From CAYNLK01 sp964398055 (GTDB lineage: Bacteria; Chloroflexota; Anaerolineae; 4572-78; J111): a stretch of DNA of 64,000 nucleotides. The translations under genes were made by a program, and so were the position numbers. The stretch is from assembly GCA_964398055.1 (NCBI GenBank), contig CAYNLK010000012.1, positions 94,425 through 158,424 on the forward strand, written 5' to 3'. A model generated the notes under the pieces. It made no database searches and had not been told where the DNA came from. It saw nothing but the letters and a program-made list of their open reading frames with translations. This document shows, one piece after another, positions 17,203-25,873 of this stretch; the first letter of the stretch is position 1; each line of letters opens with the position of its first letter.

Positions 17203-18597
17203 ATGGCGATGTCGACCACAGGCAGCTTAAAGCAACTGGCCAGAACTGCGGCGCCAGCCGACGTATCCCCCCTTCCCAGAACAGGCATATTGGATGTGCC
17301 GGCCATCTCCCGCTTTAAAGGCATGGCGGAAATACTGATACCGCCCCCTTCGCTGGAGGAATTAGATATCCCTCAACCCTTGGTCACCGATATTTTGCTG
17401 CGGCTGACCTACACCGAAGGTGAAGTCAGCGCCACCCACGCCGAGGAGGTGATCAAGTTGCCTTATCGCCTGTTGGATGATATGTTGGCCTGGCTGCAGC
17501 AAGAGCACCTGGTGGAAGTGTCGAAGGCCGTGGGCAGCCTGGGGCGGCGTGGTTACGTCTACAGCCTAACCGACGCCGGCCGGGCCAGGGCCAAGGAGGC
17601 CTTTGAGCGCACCCAATATGTCGGCCCGGCGCCTGTCCCCATTGAAAAATATAATAAGTCCGTTTATGCCCAGGCCACCATCAGAAAGGTGACGCGAGCT
17701 GAGGTGCAGCAGGTTTTAAGCCATTTGATCTTACCCCCGGATTTTGACCGCCGGATCGGTCCGGCCGTCAATGCCGGCACTTCTATCTTCTTGTATGGCC
17801 CGCCGGGTAACGGCAAAACTACCATTGCTGAGGCCATCGCCAACTTATTGGGTAATAATGAACCCATTTGGATGCCTTACGCTGTCACGGTCGGTGGGGG
17901 AATTATTCAACTGTATGATAACCTGATCCATAAAATGAGTCGGACCGAGGAACGGGGGAAGGCTGACAATCGCTGGGCGCTTATTCAACGCCCGGGGGTG
18001 ATGGTGGGCGGCGAGCTAAAAATGGATCACCTGGAGCTTCGCTACGAACCGGTGGGTAAATTCTATGAAGCTCCCCTGCAGATGAAAGCCAACTGCGGCA
18101 TGTTCCTGATCGACGATTTTGGCCGCCAGCAGATTAGTCCTTCTGAGTTATTGAACCGCTGGATTGTGCCCCTGGAAACTGAGATCGACTTTCTGCGGCT
18201 CAACTCCGGGCAAACGTTTGAAGTGCCGTTCAAGCAACTCCTGGTTTTCAGCACCAACCTGGACCCGGATGATCTGGTTGACGGCGCCTTTTTGCGCCGG
18301 ATTCAGCTCAAAGTAGGTGTTTTTGGTCCCGATGAGCGCATGTTTTACCAAATTTTTGCCAATCAGGCCCAAACGCTTGGTTTTCCGGAGGTCAACCGGG
18401 AATCTTTCCTCTATCTGCTCAACGAGTGGTATCGCAAAACCGGCAAGCCGTTGCAGTCGGTCCATCCCCGCGACATTTTGAAAGCCGTAAAAGTCATCTG
18501 TGAGTATGCCGGTGAGCCGCTGCGGATGACCCCGGAACTGATCGATGAAGCCTGCCAGGGTTACTTTGTCAAAGCCAAATCTGGCGAGATTTTGTAG
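17203..18597 (+). CDS. AAA-type ATPase with N-terminal winged-helix-like domain
   Basis: A 464-residue P-loop ATPase. Residues ~55-135 look like a winged-helix domain (SLTDAGRARAKEAFE is typical of its wing end). The ATPase core has Walker A GPPGNGKTT at about 199-207, Walker B MFLIDDFG near residue 305, a sensor-1-like FSTNLDPDDLVD and an arginine stretch DGAFLRRIQLKV that could include the Arg finger. The C-terminal lid ends at YFVKAKSGEIL. Similar proteins occur as stand-alone genes in Chloroflexota and are usually annotated only as ATPases with possible chaperone activity; the client is unknown. The gene has its own promoter and is divergent from the efflux operon. Confidence 0.8.
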   Translation: MAMSTTGSLKQLARTAAPADVSPLPRTGILDVPAISRFKGMAEILIPPPSLEELDIPQPLVTDILLRLTYTEGEVSATHAEEVIKLPYRLLDDMLAWLQQEHLVEVSKAVGSLGRRGYVYSLTDAGRARAKEAFERTQYVGPAPVPIEKYNKSVYAQATIRKVTRAEVQQVLSHLILPPDFDRRIGPAVNAGTSIFLYGPPGNGKTTIAEAIANLLGNNEPIWMPYAVTVGGGIIQLYDNLIHKMSRTEERGKADNRWALIQRPGVMVGGELKMDHLELRYEPVGKFYEAPLQMKANCGMFLIDDFGRQQISPSELLNRWIVPLETEIDFLRLNSGQTFEVPFKQLLVFSTNLDPDDLVDGAFLRRIQLKVGVFGPDERMFYQIFANQAQTLGFPEVNRESFLYLLNEWYRKTGKPLQSVHPRDILKAVKVICEYAGEPLRMTPELIDEACQGYFVKAKSGEIL

Positions 18598-18634
18598 GGT
18601 AGATAGGACCGGTCTGGCCGTCTCTACCCCTTTT
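18597..18634 (+). terminator. Probable Rho-independent terminator
   Basis: GGGTAGA (18597-18603) pairs with TCTACCC (18623-18629), followed by CTTTTC. It begins at the stop codon of the AAA ATPase gene and overlaps the last codons of the convergent YihY/BrkB gene. Confidence 0.55.
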
Positions 18635-19619
18635 CTGGAGCTACTCGCCTGGAAGCCTGGACTCCTGCTTCGGCTTGTTCTCTAGCCTCGCGGCGGTGAC
18701 CGATGGCCGCGCTAATATGCGCCCCAAACAAAATCACCAACGCCGACACATAAATCCACAGCATCAGGGCAATCACCGTACCCAGCGAGCCGTATACCAG
18801 GGCCTGCCGGGCAAAGCCGCTGGTCAGATACCAGCCAAATCCCTTTTTGGCCAACTCAAAACCGATGGTCGCGATAATGGCCCCCCAGGCCGCCTCTCGC
18901 CATTTAACTTTAGTGCCGGGCGCCCACCAATACAGGAATAAAAATGAAATAAAGACGAGTAAAAGTGGCACATATCGAGAACCCATTTGCCATAAAACCG
19001 ACTCATGGATTGAGACGCTGCCAAACAACGGGACTTTAAGCGTTGATAAAATATTGTTGATGGTGGTGAACAACGAAGCCAGAACCATCAGGATCACCAA
19101 CCCCCCCACAATGACGATGGCCATGAACCGCAGTTCCAGAAAGTTACGCGACCGGGCGTTGCGCCAGGCCAGGCTTATATTGTAGGCCACCGCCGAGAAT
19201 ACAGCCATCGCTGCCCACAACAATCCGATCATGCCCACCAGTCCAACCGCGCCCCGCAAACTGAGCGCCTGCTCGATGTTGCTCTGGACCAGCTCCTCAA
19301 AACCGGGTAGGAACTCCTGCACATATTCCATGATTTGTTCTTGAACGTCAGGGCTTTTCAAGATAGAACTGGCAATCGCCAGCAGGAATAATAGCAGCGG
19401 AAAAATGGAAAAGAGCGCATAATAGGCAATCGCCGCGGCCGACTGGGTGGCCCCAACCTCAGTGAAACGGTGGATAGCATTGATAATAATTTCCAAAACG
19501 CCAAAACTATAGTCGTTGGCCTGTTTATAGCCGGCAACTGCTTTGGCCTTGAGATTTTCTTTGATCTCCCCATTCATCATCGTCTTAGTTACCCTCAATA
19601 ATTCCTCGGCGTTTGACAT
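18624..19619 (-). CDS. YihY/BrkB-family inner membrane protein
   Basis: A 331-residue membrane protein of the YihY/BrkB (formerly RNase BN) family. The family signature is seen in ATQSAAAIAYYALFSIFPLLLFL and in the later GWYLTSGFARQALVYGSLGTVIALMLWIYVSALVILFGA (given in part). Six membrane helices are expected. A charged N-terminal stretch (residues 1-40) precedes the first helix and a charged tail ends the protein. The function of the family is not settled. It is the third gene of a short minus-strand run; the DUF2071 gene ends 12 bases upstream, suggesting co-transcription. Confidence 0.88.
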   Translation of the reverse strand: MSNAEELLRVTKTMMNGEIKENLKAKAVAGYKQANDYSFGVLEIIINAIHRFTEVGATQSAAAIAYYALFSIFPLLLFLLAIASSILKSPDVQEQIMEYVQEFLPGFEELVQSNIEQALSLRGAVGLVGMIGLLWAAMAVFSAVAYNISLAWRNARSRNFLELRFMAIVIVGGLVILMVLASLFTTINNILSTLKVPLFGSVSIHESVLWQMGSRYVPLLLVFISFLFLYWWAPGTKVKWREAAWGAIIATIGFELAKKGFGWYLTSGFARQALVYGSLGTVIALMLWIYVSALVILFGAHISAAIGHRREAREQAEAGVQASRRVAPEKG

Positions 19620-19631
19620 CCGGAATTCTAC

Positions 19632-20366
19632 TCAGAGTCTCCTGCCCCGGCGAACCACCACGGCTGAACCTTCGGCCAGAAAGGCTGACGTTGGTTTGGC
19701 CTGAAGCGCCTCTTCAAAAGCAGCGCCGTATAAAGTGGCTACATCACAATTAAACTCACTCTCGCCAACCTGCCACACCCGCCACGGCGGGTGCTCCACC
19801 CGATATTCTACGCAGGTTCCGTCCTTCTGGCTGGCATAACCCCAATAATGTTCGCTAATGAACTCCTCTTGCGAACCCGGTGTTAGCGGTTGAGCTTGGC
19901 CGTGGCTCTTAACCCGTAAATAGTGCCACTTTTGGCCCAATCGCCAGCCATACTCCACGGCCAATGCCTTGCCTCCGTCGGGACCGGTTATCTCGGTCAG
20001 GTTATGGCGCATGGGCAAGGCTACGTAATTCTCATTATACACCCACCTGGCAACCGCGGCGATGGCAGGCTTAGGCACAATCTCTTTGATAAAGACTACG
20101 CCTCGTCGCCAGCCCTCTTCACCGGGCCGCCGCACGTAGAAACGCAGGTTGACTTCTTCAAAGTTAGTGTGAAACGGAATCGGTACGCCCAGCAGGCGCG
20201 TCTTCAAAAACAAAAAGCCAACCATGCTGACCAGGGTTTGGCCGTTCCACGAGTCCAGCTGGGTGCCGCGGGGCAGGTAAGGTTGCAGCACAGCCGGATC
20301 GATCTCATAATTGAGCATCGCCAGATAACGCCATTCAGCGGAGAGGAAGTTGCCGGGTTCAGACAT
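19632..20366 (-). CDS. DUF2071 (YqjF-like) protein
   Basis: A 244-residue protein of the DUF2071 family, recognised from EWRYLAMLNYEIDPAVLQPYLPRG near the start and from NFEEVNLRFYVRRPGEEGWRRGVVF in the middle. The ATG at 20366 is preferred to a TTG five codons upstream. Residues 120-180 (AVEYGWRLGQKWHYL, SEHYWGYASQKDG) match the pattern of this family. It has no predicted membrane segment. The biochemical role of the family is not established, and no catalytic residue can be named. It lies 23 bases after the glycosidase-like gene and 12 bases before the YihY gene. Confidence 0.85.
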   Translation of the reverse strand: MSEPGNFLSAEWRYLAMLNYEIDPAVLQPYLPRGTQLDSWNGQTLVSMVGFLFLKTRLLGVPIPFHTNFEEVNLRFYVRRPGEEGWRRGVVFIKEIVPKPAIAAVARWVYNENYVALPMRHNLTEITGPDGGKALAVEYGWRLGQKWHYLRVKSHGQAQPLTPGSQEEFISEHYWGYASQKDGTCVEYRVEHPPWRVWQVGESEFNCDVATLYGAAFEEALQAKPTSAFLAEGSAVVVRRGRRL

Positions 20367-20389
20367 GCGCGTTAGTTCCAATAGTAGCC

Positions 20390-21790
20390 TTATAACCCGG
20401 CGGCATAGCCGGCGTCGATGTTGGTAGCCTGTCCGGCCACGTGTCGCCGGTAGACGTAATGGGCGTATACAACCATACCGGCGCTCCAGGTTAGGGGGGC
20501 TTCGGAGGTGTACCAGAAGGTCGAAAGGTAGTGCCCTTCCGGGTCATAAACTTCATGCACGGCCCCATCTCTAACGATAACTTTGGAGATGCGGCCCAAC
20601 AGCGCTTCGGCCTCGCTCAACCGGCCCAGCCGGGCGGCGGCAATAACGTGCCAGGCGCCCAGCCACAGCCACGAGGCCGAGGTATGGTAGTGAGCAATGC
20701 CACCTAACCGGTTTGCCAGGGCAATGAACTGGCGCGGATAAGCCCGGTGGACGACCTGAGTTGGCACGGTTTTGGCCATCTCAAAGCGCTCCATATTGTC
20801 CAGGATGGCGTGGCCCTGCGCGGGCGTGGTCAGGCCCCAGGCAATGGCCAGCAGATTGCCGCTGCTGCTCAGGTTGTCAAAAACCAGGTTGGTCACGTAA
20901 TAACCCAGGTCAGGCCGCCAGAAATGGTCGTTGATGGAAGCTTTAAGGTGTTCGGCTTTGGCTGTAAAATATTGGCCATCCTGCGGCGAGCCATAGGCGG
21001 CGGCCGCGGCGGCTAACTCAACCAGCGCTTTCCAATACAGAACGTTGGTATACAACACCCGGCCCCGCCGGGCGATGCTGTCGGCCCAGTCGGCAAAGGC
21101 GGCCTGGTGCAGCAGACCATCCGCTTCCAGGGCGTGCGACTCTAACCAGGCGACAGCCTGTTTCAGCGTTGACCAGCGCCGCCGGGCAAATTCAGTATCG
21201 TTGGCCTGGCTGGCGTAGTTGAGCGCGGCAATTACCAGTAAGGCATTGCCGTCCAGGGAGATGGTGTTGTGGGCGGTAACATATTTGGGCCGGAGCGGGG
21301 TGTAATTCGGCTGCTGCCGTTCGAACAGGGAATGGAGATAGCGGCTGACCACGTTGGTTGAGTGAAGCTTGACCGGCAATTGGCCGGAGGGGTGCTGATT
21401 GATCAGAAAAACCTCCAGCGTCTCTCTGACCACCTGAAATTCCTTCAATTCCATCAGCCCAAAGCTGGCAAAGCCAAAATCACGGGCCCATGGCTCTCTA
21501 AAGTTGCGGACGCCGGCGCAGAGTACCAATTTTTCTTGCCCGGCCGGCAGCCGCCGCCGCTCGATGCCGGCGCGCAGATTGGCCGCGGCCAGGTGCAGCG
21601 CCTTGGCCGCCACGGTGCGGTGGTTGGATAAGTCGGCCGGCAGGAGGCTGGCGACCAGCCGCGGCTGCTGCAGCAGCCGGCGCCAGAAATGGAGCAACTC
21701 CCAAAAGACAATGCCCACAATCCCGCCAACCAGCGACCAGAAGCCCACAATCATCCAGGAGGTCTGTTTAGAAGAACGATTTTCGATCAC
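20390..21790 (-). CDS. Membrane-anchored (alpha/alpha)6-barrel glycosidase-like protein
   Basis: A 466-residue protein with one N-terminal membrane helix (SWMIVGFWSLVGGIVGIVFWELL, residues ~11-33), then an alpha-toroid resembling amylo-alpha-1,6-glucosidase and related GH15/GH63-type enzymes. Supporting segments are NFREPWARDFGFASFGLMEL (a typical substrate-loop RD), NTISLDGNALLVIAALNYA, LHQAAFADWADSIARRG (a candidate general acid region) and ASWLWLGAWHVIAAARLGR. The start is a GTG at 21790; an alternative ATG 12 codons in would remove part of the pre-helix tail. It could debranch or trim a glucan or glycan at the membrane. Exact specificity is not readable. Confidence 0.7.
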   Translation of the reverse strand: MIENRSSKQTSWMIVGFWSLVGGIVGIVFWELLHFWRRLLQQPRLVASLLPADLSNHRTVAAKALHLAAANLRAGIERRRLPAGQEKLVLCAGVRNFREPWARDFGFASFGLMELKEFQVVRETLEVFLINQHPSGQLPVKLHSTNVVSRYLHSLFERQQPNYTPLRPKYVTAHNTISLDGNALLVIAALNYASQANDTEFARRRWSTLKQAVAWLESHALEADGLLHQAAFADWADSIARRGRVLYTNVLYWKALVELAAAAAAYGSPQDGQYFTAKAEHLKASINDHFWRPDLGYYVTNLVFDNLSSSGNLLAIAWGLTTPAQGHAILDNMERFEMAKTVPTQVVHRAYPRQFIALANRLGGIAHYHTSASWLWLGAWHVIAAARLGRLSEAEALLGRISKVIVRDGAVHEVYDPEGHYLSTFWYTSEAPLTWSAGMVVYAHYVYRRHVAGQATNIDAGYAAGL

Positions 21791-21917
21791 AACGGCTTGC
21801 TACTATCGTTTGTTCCAAATTTCTGAACATAGTAAAGGCGAACGGCTGTTTGACTCACCCCAGGCCGTCCGCCCCTGCTACCACCTTCTATCTTCTATTA
21901 TTATAGTGACCGGGCTA

Positions 21918-22355
21918 TTATTCGCCAATATCCTCATTCCAGAGTTCCGGATTGGCGGCGATGAAATCTTCCATTAGCTTGATACACTCCGGCTCATTGA
22001 GGATGACCAGCTCGACGCCCCGCGACCGGACGTAATCCTCCGGCCCATGGAAAGTCTTGTTTTCGCCGATGACAACCTTGGGGATTTTGTACAGCAACAC
22101 GGTGCCGCTGCACATATCGCACGGGGAGAGGGTGGAATATAACACCGCCCGCTGGTAATCGTTGGCCTTCAACCGGCCGGCGTTTTCCAGGCAGTCCATC
22201 TCGGCGTGCAGGATGGCGCTGCCCTGCTGCACTCGCCGGTTGTGACCGCGGCCCACAATTTTGCCGTCGATCACCAGCACCGAACCGATAGGAATGCCGC
22301 CCTCGGCCAACCCCTGCCTGGCCTCGGCTATAGCTGCTTGCATAAATTCGTCCAT
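21918..22355 (-). CDS. Cytosine deaminase-like nucleoside/base deaminase (fungal FCY1 type)
   Basis: A 145-residue zinc deaminase. The start ATG at 22355 follows AAAGGAGT by 8 bases, which is far better than the upstream start in the frame. The zinc site is complete: His50 and catalytic Glu52 in HAEMDCLENAGRL, and Cys79 and Cys82 in SPCDMCSG. The HAEMDCLENAGRL segment and the C-terminal IKLMEDFIAANPELWNEDIG are hallmarks of yeast-type cytosine deaminase rather than tRNA adenosine deaminase (TadA, which has PCxxC in a different setting). The likely reaction is cytosine to uracil in pyrimidine salvage. Neighbours do not form a pathway with it. Confidence 0.88.
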   Translation of the reverse strand: MDEFMQAAIAEARQGLAEGGIPIGSVLVIDGKIVGRGHNRRVQQGSAILHAEMDCLENAGRLKANDYQRAVLYSTLSPCDMCSGTVLLYKIPKVVIGENKTFHGPEDYVRSRGVELVILNEPECIKLMEDFIAANPELWNEDIGE

Positions 22356-22433
22356 AGTTTGTACTCCTTTCTCCGTACTATCACCGATATTCAATTGATG
22401 GCTACCACCAATATGATATCCGCACTAACTTCG

Positions 22434-22462
22434 TTGAGACAACCCGACCGGCATGATAAACT
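22434..22462 (+). promoter_or_regulatory. Promoter of the dockerin-like gene
   Basis: TTGAGA (22434-22439), 17 bases, TAAACT (22457-22462), with a TG two bases before the -10 (extended -10). The gene's ribosome-binding site follows about 25 bases later. Confidence 0.6.
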
Positions 22463-22501
22463 GAGAAAAAAATCCCAACTCACCAAAGGAGGGTGAAACC
22501 T

Positions 22502-23542
22502 GTGAACATCCAACCAAAAATCTATCGCTCGATTGGTAAACTGATGTTGTTAACCATGCTGGTCGTGCTGATCGTCATCGGTTGGAGTCAGGCCGGCCAG
22601 TTGGCTCTGGCCCAGGAACCTGACCCACCGATTGAACTACCCCCGCCAGGCCAGCCGCCTGCAAGCGACCCCGTTGCCCCGCCTGACGAGGCGGAATTAG
22701 GCGAGCCGGTCGAAGCTGAAACCTATACCGCCAGCGACGATAGCGCGGATGAACCTGGCGGCGCGGTTGACATCTTTGACCTGGCCTTTGTGGCCGCTCG
22801 CTACGGCACAACTGACCCGGCCGCCGATTTGAACCTTGACGGCGTGGTCAATATTTTGGACCTGGCTTTGCTGGCCCAGCATTTCGGCCAGGCCGAGCCG
22901 GCGGCCGGGGCGGCCGGAGCGCCTGCCCCGCCGAGCCTGCCCCTGGTTGAAGCCGGCCAGGATTTTGGCGCTTTAGAGCTGGCGGTTGAACCCAACCCGG
23001 CGGAGGTCGAAGCGCAGTGCTGTGTTTGGCGGCGGCCGCTGCGGATTGGCCTTGGCATTGACTACGTGCGGGCCTACGATCCCATGGATTACAACTCTGC
23101 CCCGGACCTGTACGCGGTGGTTAGCGTTGGCGGGGTGGCCGCCCGCACCAACACCATTTTCGACCAATATGCCATTTGGCCAGCCTGGCGCTTGGGCTGG
23201 TGGCAATATTCCAGTTTCCCGCGCACCTCCTGGTACGCGCCTGAGGCCAATTATTACAGCCTGCCCATAACCCTGGCCATCCGCGACGATGATGGTCGAG
23301 TTTGCTATGGCTGGTGGGGTTGCCGCGATCAGTTCGATCTGGCCGATGTCAGCCCGCGGCTCCAGCAGCGGACCAAGTCGTTGACGCTCTATCCCAGTAG
23401 TTGCCGGGTTGTCGACGAGGCCGGCGTGTCCAGAACGGGATACTGGGTTGACAGCAACCGCTGCCGGATCCATCTGGCTTCGTGGGGCACCGAGTGGCCG
23501 CGGGCCTATGTGAACTACTTCATCGATGCCCAGTGGCAGTAG
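22502..23542 (+). CDS. Secreted protein with dockerin-like Ca2+ repeats and a Trp/Cys-rich domain
   Basis: A 346-residue exported protein. The GTG at 22502 is chosen because AAAGGAGG ends about 10 bases before it; the GTG three codons upstream overlaps that site. Residues ~1-38 are a signal peptide (LTMLVVLIVIGWSQAGQLALAQE). An acidic Pro-rich spacer follows. A dockerin-like pair of EF-hand segments comes next (AVDIFDLAFVAARYG and DLNLDGVVNILDLALLAQHF, about residues 82-125). The ~190-residue C-terminal domain is rich in Trp, Tyr, Arg and paired Cys (QCCVWRRPLRIGLG, GRVCYGWWGCRDQ, SSCRVVD); I do not recognise it. It lacks an LPxTG or membrane tail, so it is probably released. Dockerins usually dock to cohesins, but none is in the window. 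Confidence 0.8.
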   Translation: MNIQPKIYRSIGKLMLLTMLVVLIVIGWSQAGQLALAQEPDPPIELPPPGQPPASDPVAPPDEAELGEPVEAETYTASDDSADEPGGAVDIFDLAFVAARYGTTDPAADLNLDGVVNILDLALLAQHFGQAEPAAGAAGAPAPPSLPLVEAGQDFGALELAVEPNPAEVEAQCCVWRRPLRIGLGIDYVRAYDPMDYNSAPDLYAVVSVGGVAARTNTIFDQYAIWPAWRLGWWQYSSFPRTSWYAPEANYYSLPITLAIRDDDGRVCYGWWGCRDQFDLADVSPRLQQRTKSLTLYPSSCRVVDEAGVSRTGYWVDSNRCRIHLASWGTEWPRAYVNYFIDAQWQ

Positions 23543-23728
23543 GGTAACCCCAACCGGACCTGTTTCAATACCATTGAGTTAGCGTGTAGCGTGTCGGAGT
23601 CGAGGTTTTAGCCGGACGGCCGGGGCGTGACCGCCTACAGACTCGACTTCAGACTTAACTTGATACCTGTTTAGGTTACGCCAAATTAAGAGGCTCTTTG
23701 GGAATTTCTGTAACAAGTTCCATACCCA

Positions 23729-23756
23729 GTAGGGGCGACCGGCCGGTCGCCCCTAC
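23729..23756. repeat. Perfect 28-base palindrome of the GTAGGGGCGACC family
   Basis: GTAGGGGCGACCGG is followed directly by its reverse complement. The same arms occur at 8281-8310. It lies 11 bases past the stop of the permease gene and could terminate transcription from either side. The rest of the 23543-23766 gap holds no gene. Confidence 0.8.
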
Positions 23757-23766
23757 GCCACGCCGT

Positions 23767-24714
23767 TTACTCCCGCCGGTAGGCTTTGAGATAAGCCCCC
23801 GGATAAGCCACGTTTCGGCCGGCGATGGCCAGGGCGGCAATGGTTACCAGATAGGGCAGGGCCAGGAAGACCTCAAAAGGCAGTTTCAGACCGATAGTTT
23901 GCAGCCGCAATTGCAGCGCAAACACTCCCCCGAACAGCAGCGCCCCCCACATTGCCCGGATGGGGTCCCATTTGGCAAAGATGACCAGGGCAATGCAGAC
24001 CCAGCCCCGCCCGGCAATAATGCCCGGCGAGAAGGCGCCCAATTGGGCCAGCGACAGAAACGCCCCGCCAATGGCCATCAGCGCTCCGCCGATGACCAGA
24101 GCCACATAGCGAGTCAAAAAGACATTTACGCCGGCCGCGTCGGCTGCTTCCGGGTTTTCGCCAACCGCCCGTAACTGCAGGCCAAAGCTGGTACGGTACA
24201 AAAGCCAGGTCGCCAGCGGAATCAGTACGATAAAGGCCAGGTAGGTTAAAACATATTGCTTAAAGATGGGCCCCAGGAACGGCCACTCGCCAAAAATGGA
24301 GTACTGGGGAAAGGCGCTGATGGAGGGCAGAACCGAACTTTCGCCAAAAACCAGCCGGAAGCCAAACAGCGACAGGCCGATGCTGAGCAGGGTAATCCCC
24401 AGACCGGATACGTGCTGGTTGACGCCCAGAGTAACGGTGAAAAACCCCATCAGCAGACTCATAATCACCCCGGAAATTATCGCCCCCAGCAGGCCGATCC
24501 ACAGATAAGCGGCCAGACCGGCCTGGTTGGCTTTGTAAGCCACGGCAAAGCCAACAAAAGCGCCCAGAAACATAATCCCCTCAATGCCCAGGTTTAAAAT
24601 GCCCACCCGCTCGGTGTAAACTTCGCCGATGGTGGCGTAGATGAGCGGGGTTGCCACGCGCAGGGTAGCGCCAATCAGGCCAACCAGAAAGGTGAGAAAT
24701 AGTCCAAGTTCCAT
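23767..24714 (-). CDS. Nucleoside-type ABC transporter permease, second subunit
   Basis: A 315-residue permease of the branched-chain/ribose-like superfamily, resembling the YufQ/NupQ-type nucleoside importers. Characteristic segments are ATPLIYATIGEVYTERVGILNLGIEGIMFLGAF at the start (given in part) and RAVGENPEAADAAGVNVFLTRYVALVIGGALMAIGGAFLSL in the cytoplasmic coupling region. About nine membrane helices are expected. It starts 2 bases after its partner gene ends, so the two are translationally linked. No ATPase or BMP-type lipoprotein gene is next to them. Confidence 0.88.
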   Translation of the reverse strand: MELGLFLTFLVGLIGATLRVATPLIYATIGEVYTERVGILNLGIEGIMFLGAFVGFAVAYKANQAGLAAYLWIGLLGAIISGVIMSLLMGFFTVTLGVNQHVSGLGITLLSIGLSLFGFRLVFGESSVLPSISAFPQYSIFGEWPFLGPIFKQYVLTYLAFIVLIPLATWLLYRTSFGLQLRAVGENPEAADAAGVNVFLTRYVALVIGGALMAIGGAFLSLAQLGAFSPGIIAGRGWVCIALVIFAKWDPIRAMWGALLFGGVFALQLRLQTIGLKLPFEVFLALPYLVTIAALAIAGRNVAYPGAYLKAYRRE

Positions 24715-24716
24715 CG

Positions 24717-25772
24717 TCAGCCTCTTCCCCAGCGGATGCGATAGCTTTGCAGCAATAACATCCCCAAGGTTACCAGCAGCAGAGTCGCCTGGATGACATC
24801 GCCCAGGTAGGCCGGCACGCCCAAAGCCCGGCTGACAGTTTGCGAACCGGTGTCAATCAGGCCGATGAAGAGGGCGGCCAGGGCCACCCCCCAGGCGTTT
24901 AGCCCACCGAGCGTGGCGATGATGATGCCGGTATAGCCATAGCCCGGTGAAATGGCGTCGATCAGGTGGTAATGGATGCCGGCGATCTCGCTCATGCCGG
25001 CCAAACCGGCAATTCCGCCGCTAACCAGGGCCGAAATCAGCATCGTGCGGGGTACGTTGATCCCGGCAAAGCGAGCCGCCTCCGGCCCCAGGCCGACCGC
25101 CCGCATGCGCAGGCCAAAGGCGGTGCGAGTGAGCACAAACCAGATAATTATGATCACGATGATAGCCAGCACAAAGCCCAGGTGCAGGCGGGAGCGGGCC
25201 ATTAACCGGGGGAAGATAGCCGCGTCGGCAATCTCCGGCGATTGCGGCCATTGCGAGATGGGATCGCGCCATGGTCCATTGAGCAAGGCGCTCACTATAA
25301 ACAGGGCCACAGAGTTGAGCAGCAGGGTGGTAACCACTTCATCGATGGCCAGTTTCACTTTCATCAACGCCGGCACCAGCGCCCACAACATCCCCGCCAC
25401 AAAGCCGCCCACGATCATCGTCGGCAGGGCAATCCAGGGCGACACGCCGTGCATTTGCAGGCCAATAGCGGTGGCCGCGGTGGCGCCCATATAAAGCTGG
25501 CCTTCGGCGCCGATGTTCCAGTAGCCGCCGGCAAAGGCAAAGGTTACCGCCGCGCCGGTTAGCAGCAGCGGCGTCGATTTGACCAGGACTTCGATGGCGC
25601 TGGTCCGGCTGGAGAGGGGATTGATGAGAAAGTAATAATAGGCTTCAAGCGGATTGGCATTGACTAACCCCACCAACGTGGCGGTCAACATAAAGGTCAC
25701 GATAATGGCGGCGATTGGAATGAGGGGTCCTACCCAGACCGGCGCCGGAATGCGTTCGAACCTTAGACCCAT
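24717..25772 (-). CDS. Nucleoside-type ABC transporter permease, first subunit
   Basis: A 351-residue permease resembling YufP/NupP. The typical EAYYYFLINPLSSRTSAIEVLVKSTPLLLTGAAVTFAF region (given in part) and AGYWNIGAEGQLYMGA are present. The coupling segment is RAVGLGPEAARFAGINVPRTMLISALVSGG. It is the first gene of a two-gene unit. In known systems this pair works with an ATPase containing two nucleotide-binding domains and a BMP-family binding lipoprotein; neither is encoded here, so they may be elsewhere or the locus is a remnant. The likely substrates are purine or pyrimidine nucleosides. Confidence 0.88.
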   Translation of the reverse strand: MGLRFERIPAPVWVGPLIPIAAIIVTFMLTATLVGLVNANPLEAYYYFLINPLSSRTSAIEVLVKSTPLLLTGAAVTFAFAGGYWNIGAEGQLYMGATAATAIGLQMHGVSPWIALPTMIVGGFVAGMLWALVPALMKVKLAIDEVVTTLLLNSVALFIVSALLNGPWRDPISQWPQSPEIADAAIFPRLMARSRLHLGFVLAIIVIIIIWFVLTRTAFGLRMRAVGLGPEAARFAGINVPRTMLISALVSGGIAGLAGMSEIAGIHYHLIDAISPGYGYTGIIIATLGGLNAWGVALAALFIGLIDTGSQTVSRALGVPAYLGDVIQATLLLVTLGMLLLQSYRIRWGRG

Positions 25773-25873
25773 TTTCAGGTAACCTTTGTCTTGCTTTGAG
25801 GCGTTAGGTTAATCATTGGGAAATGGTTTCTGATAATAGTCAAGGCTGGCATATCTGGCAAATCAGGGTTGGT

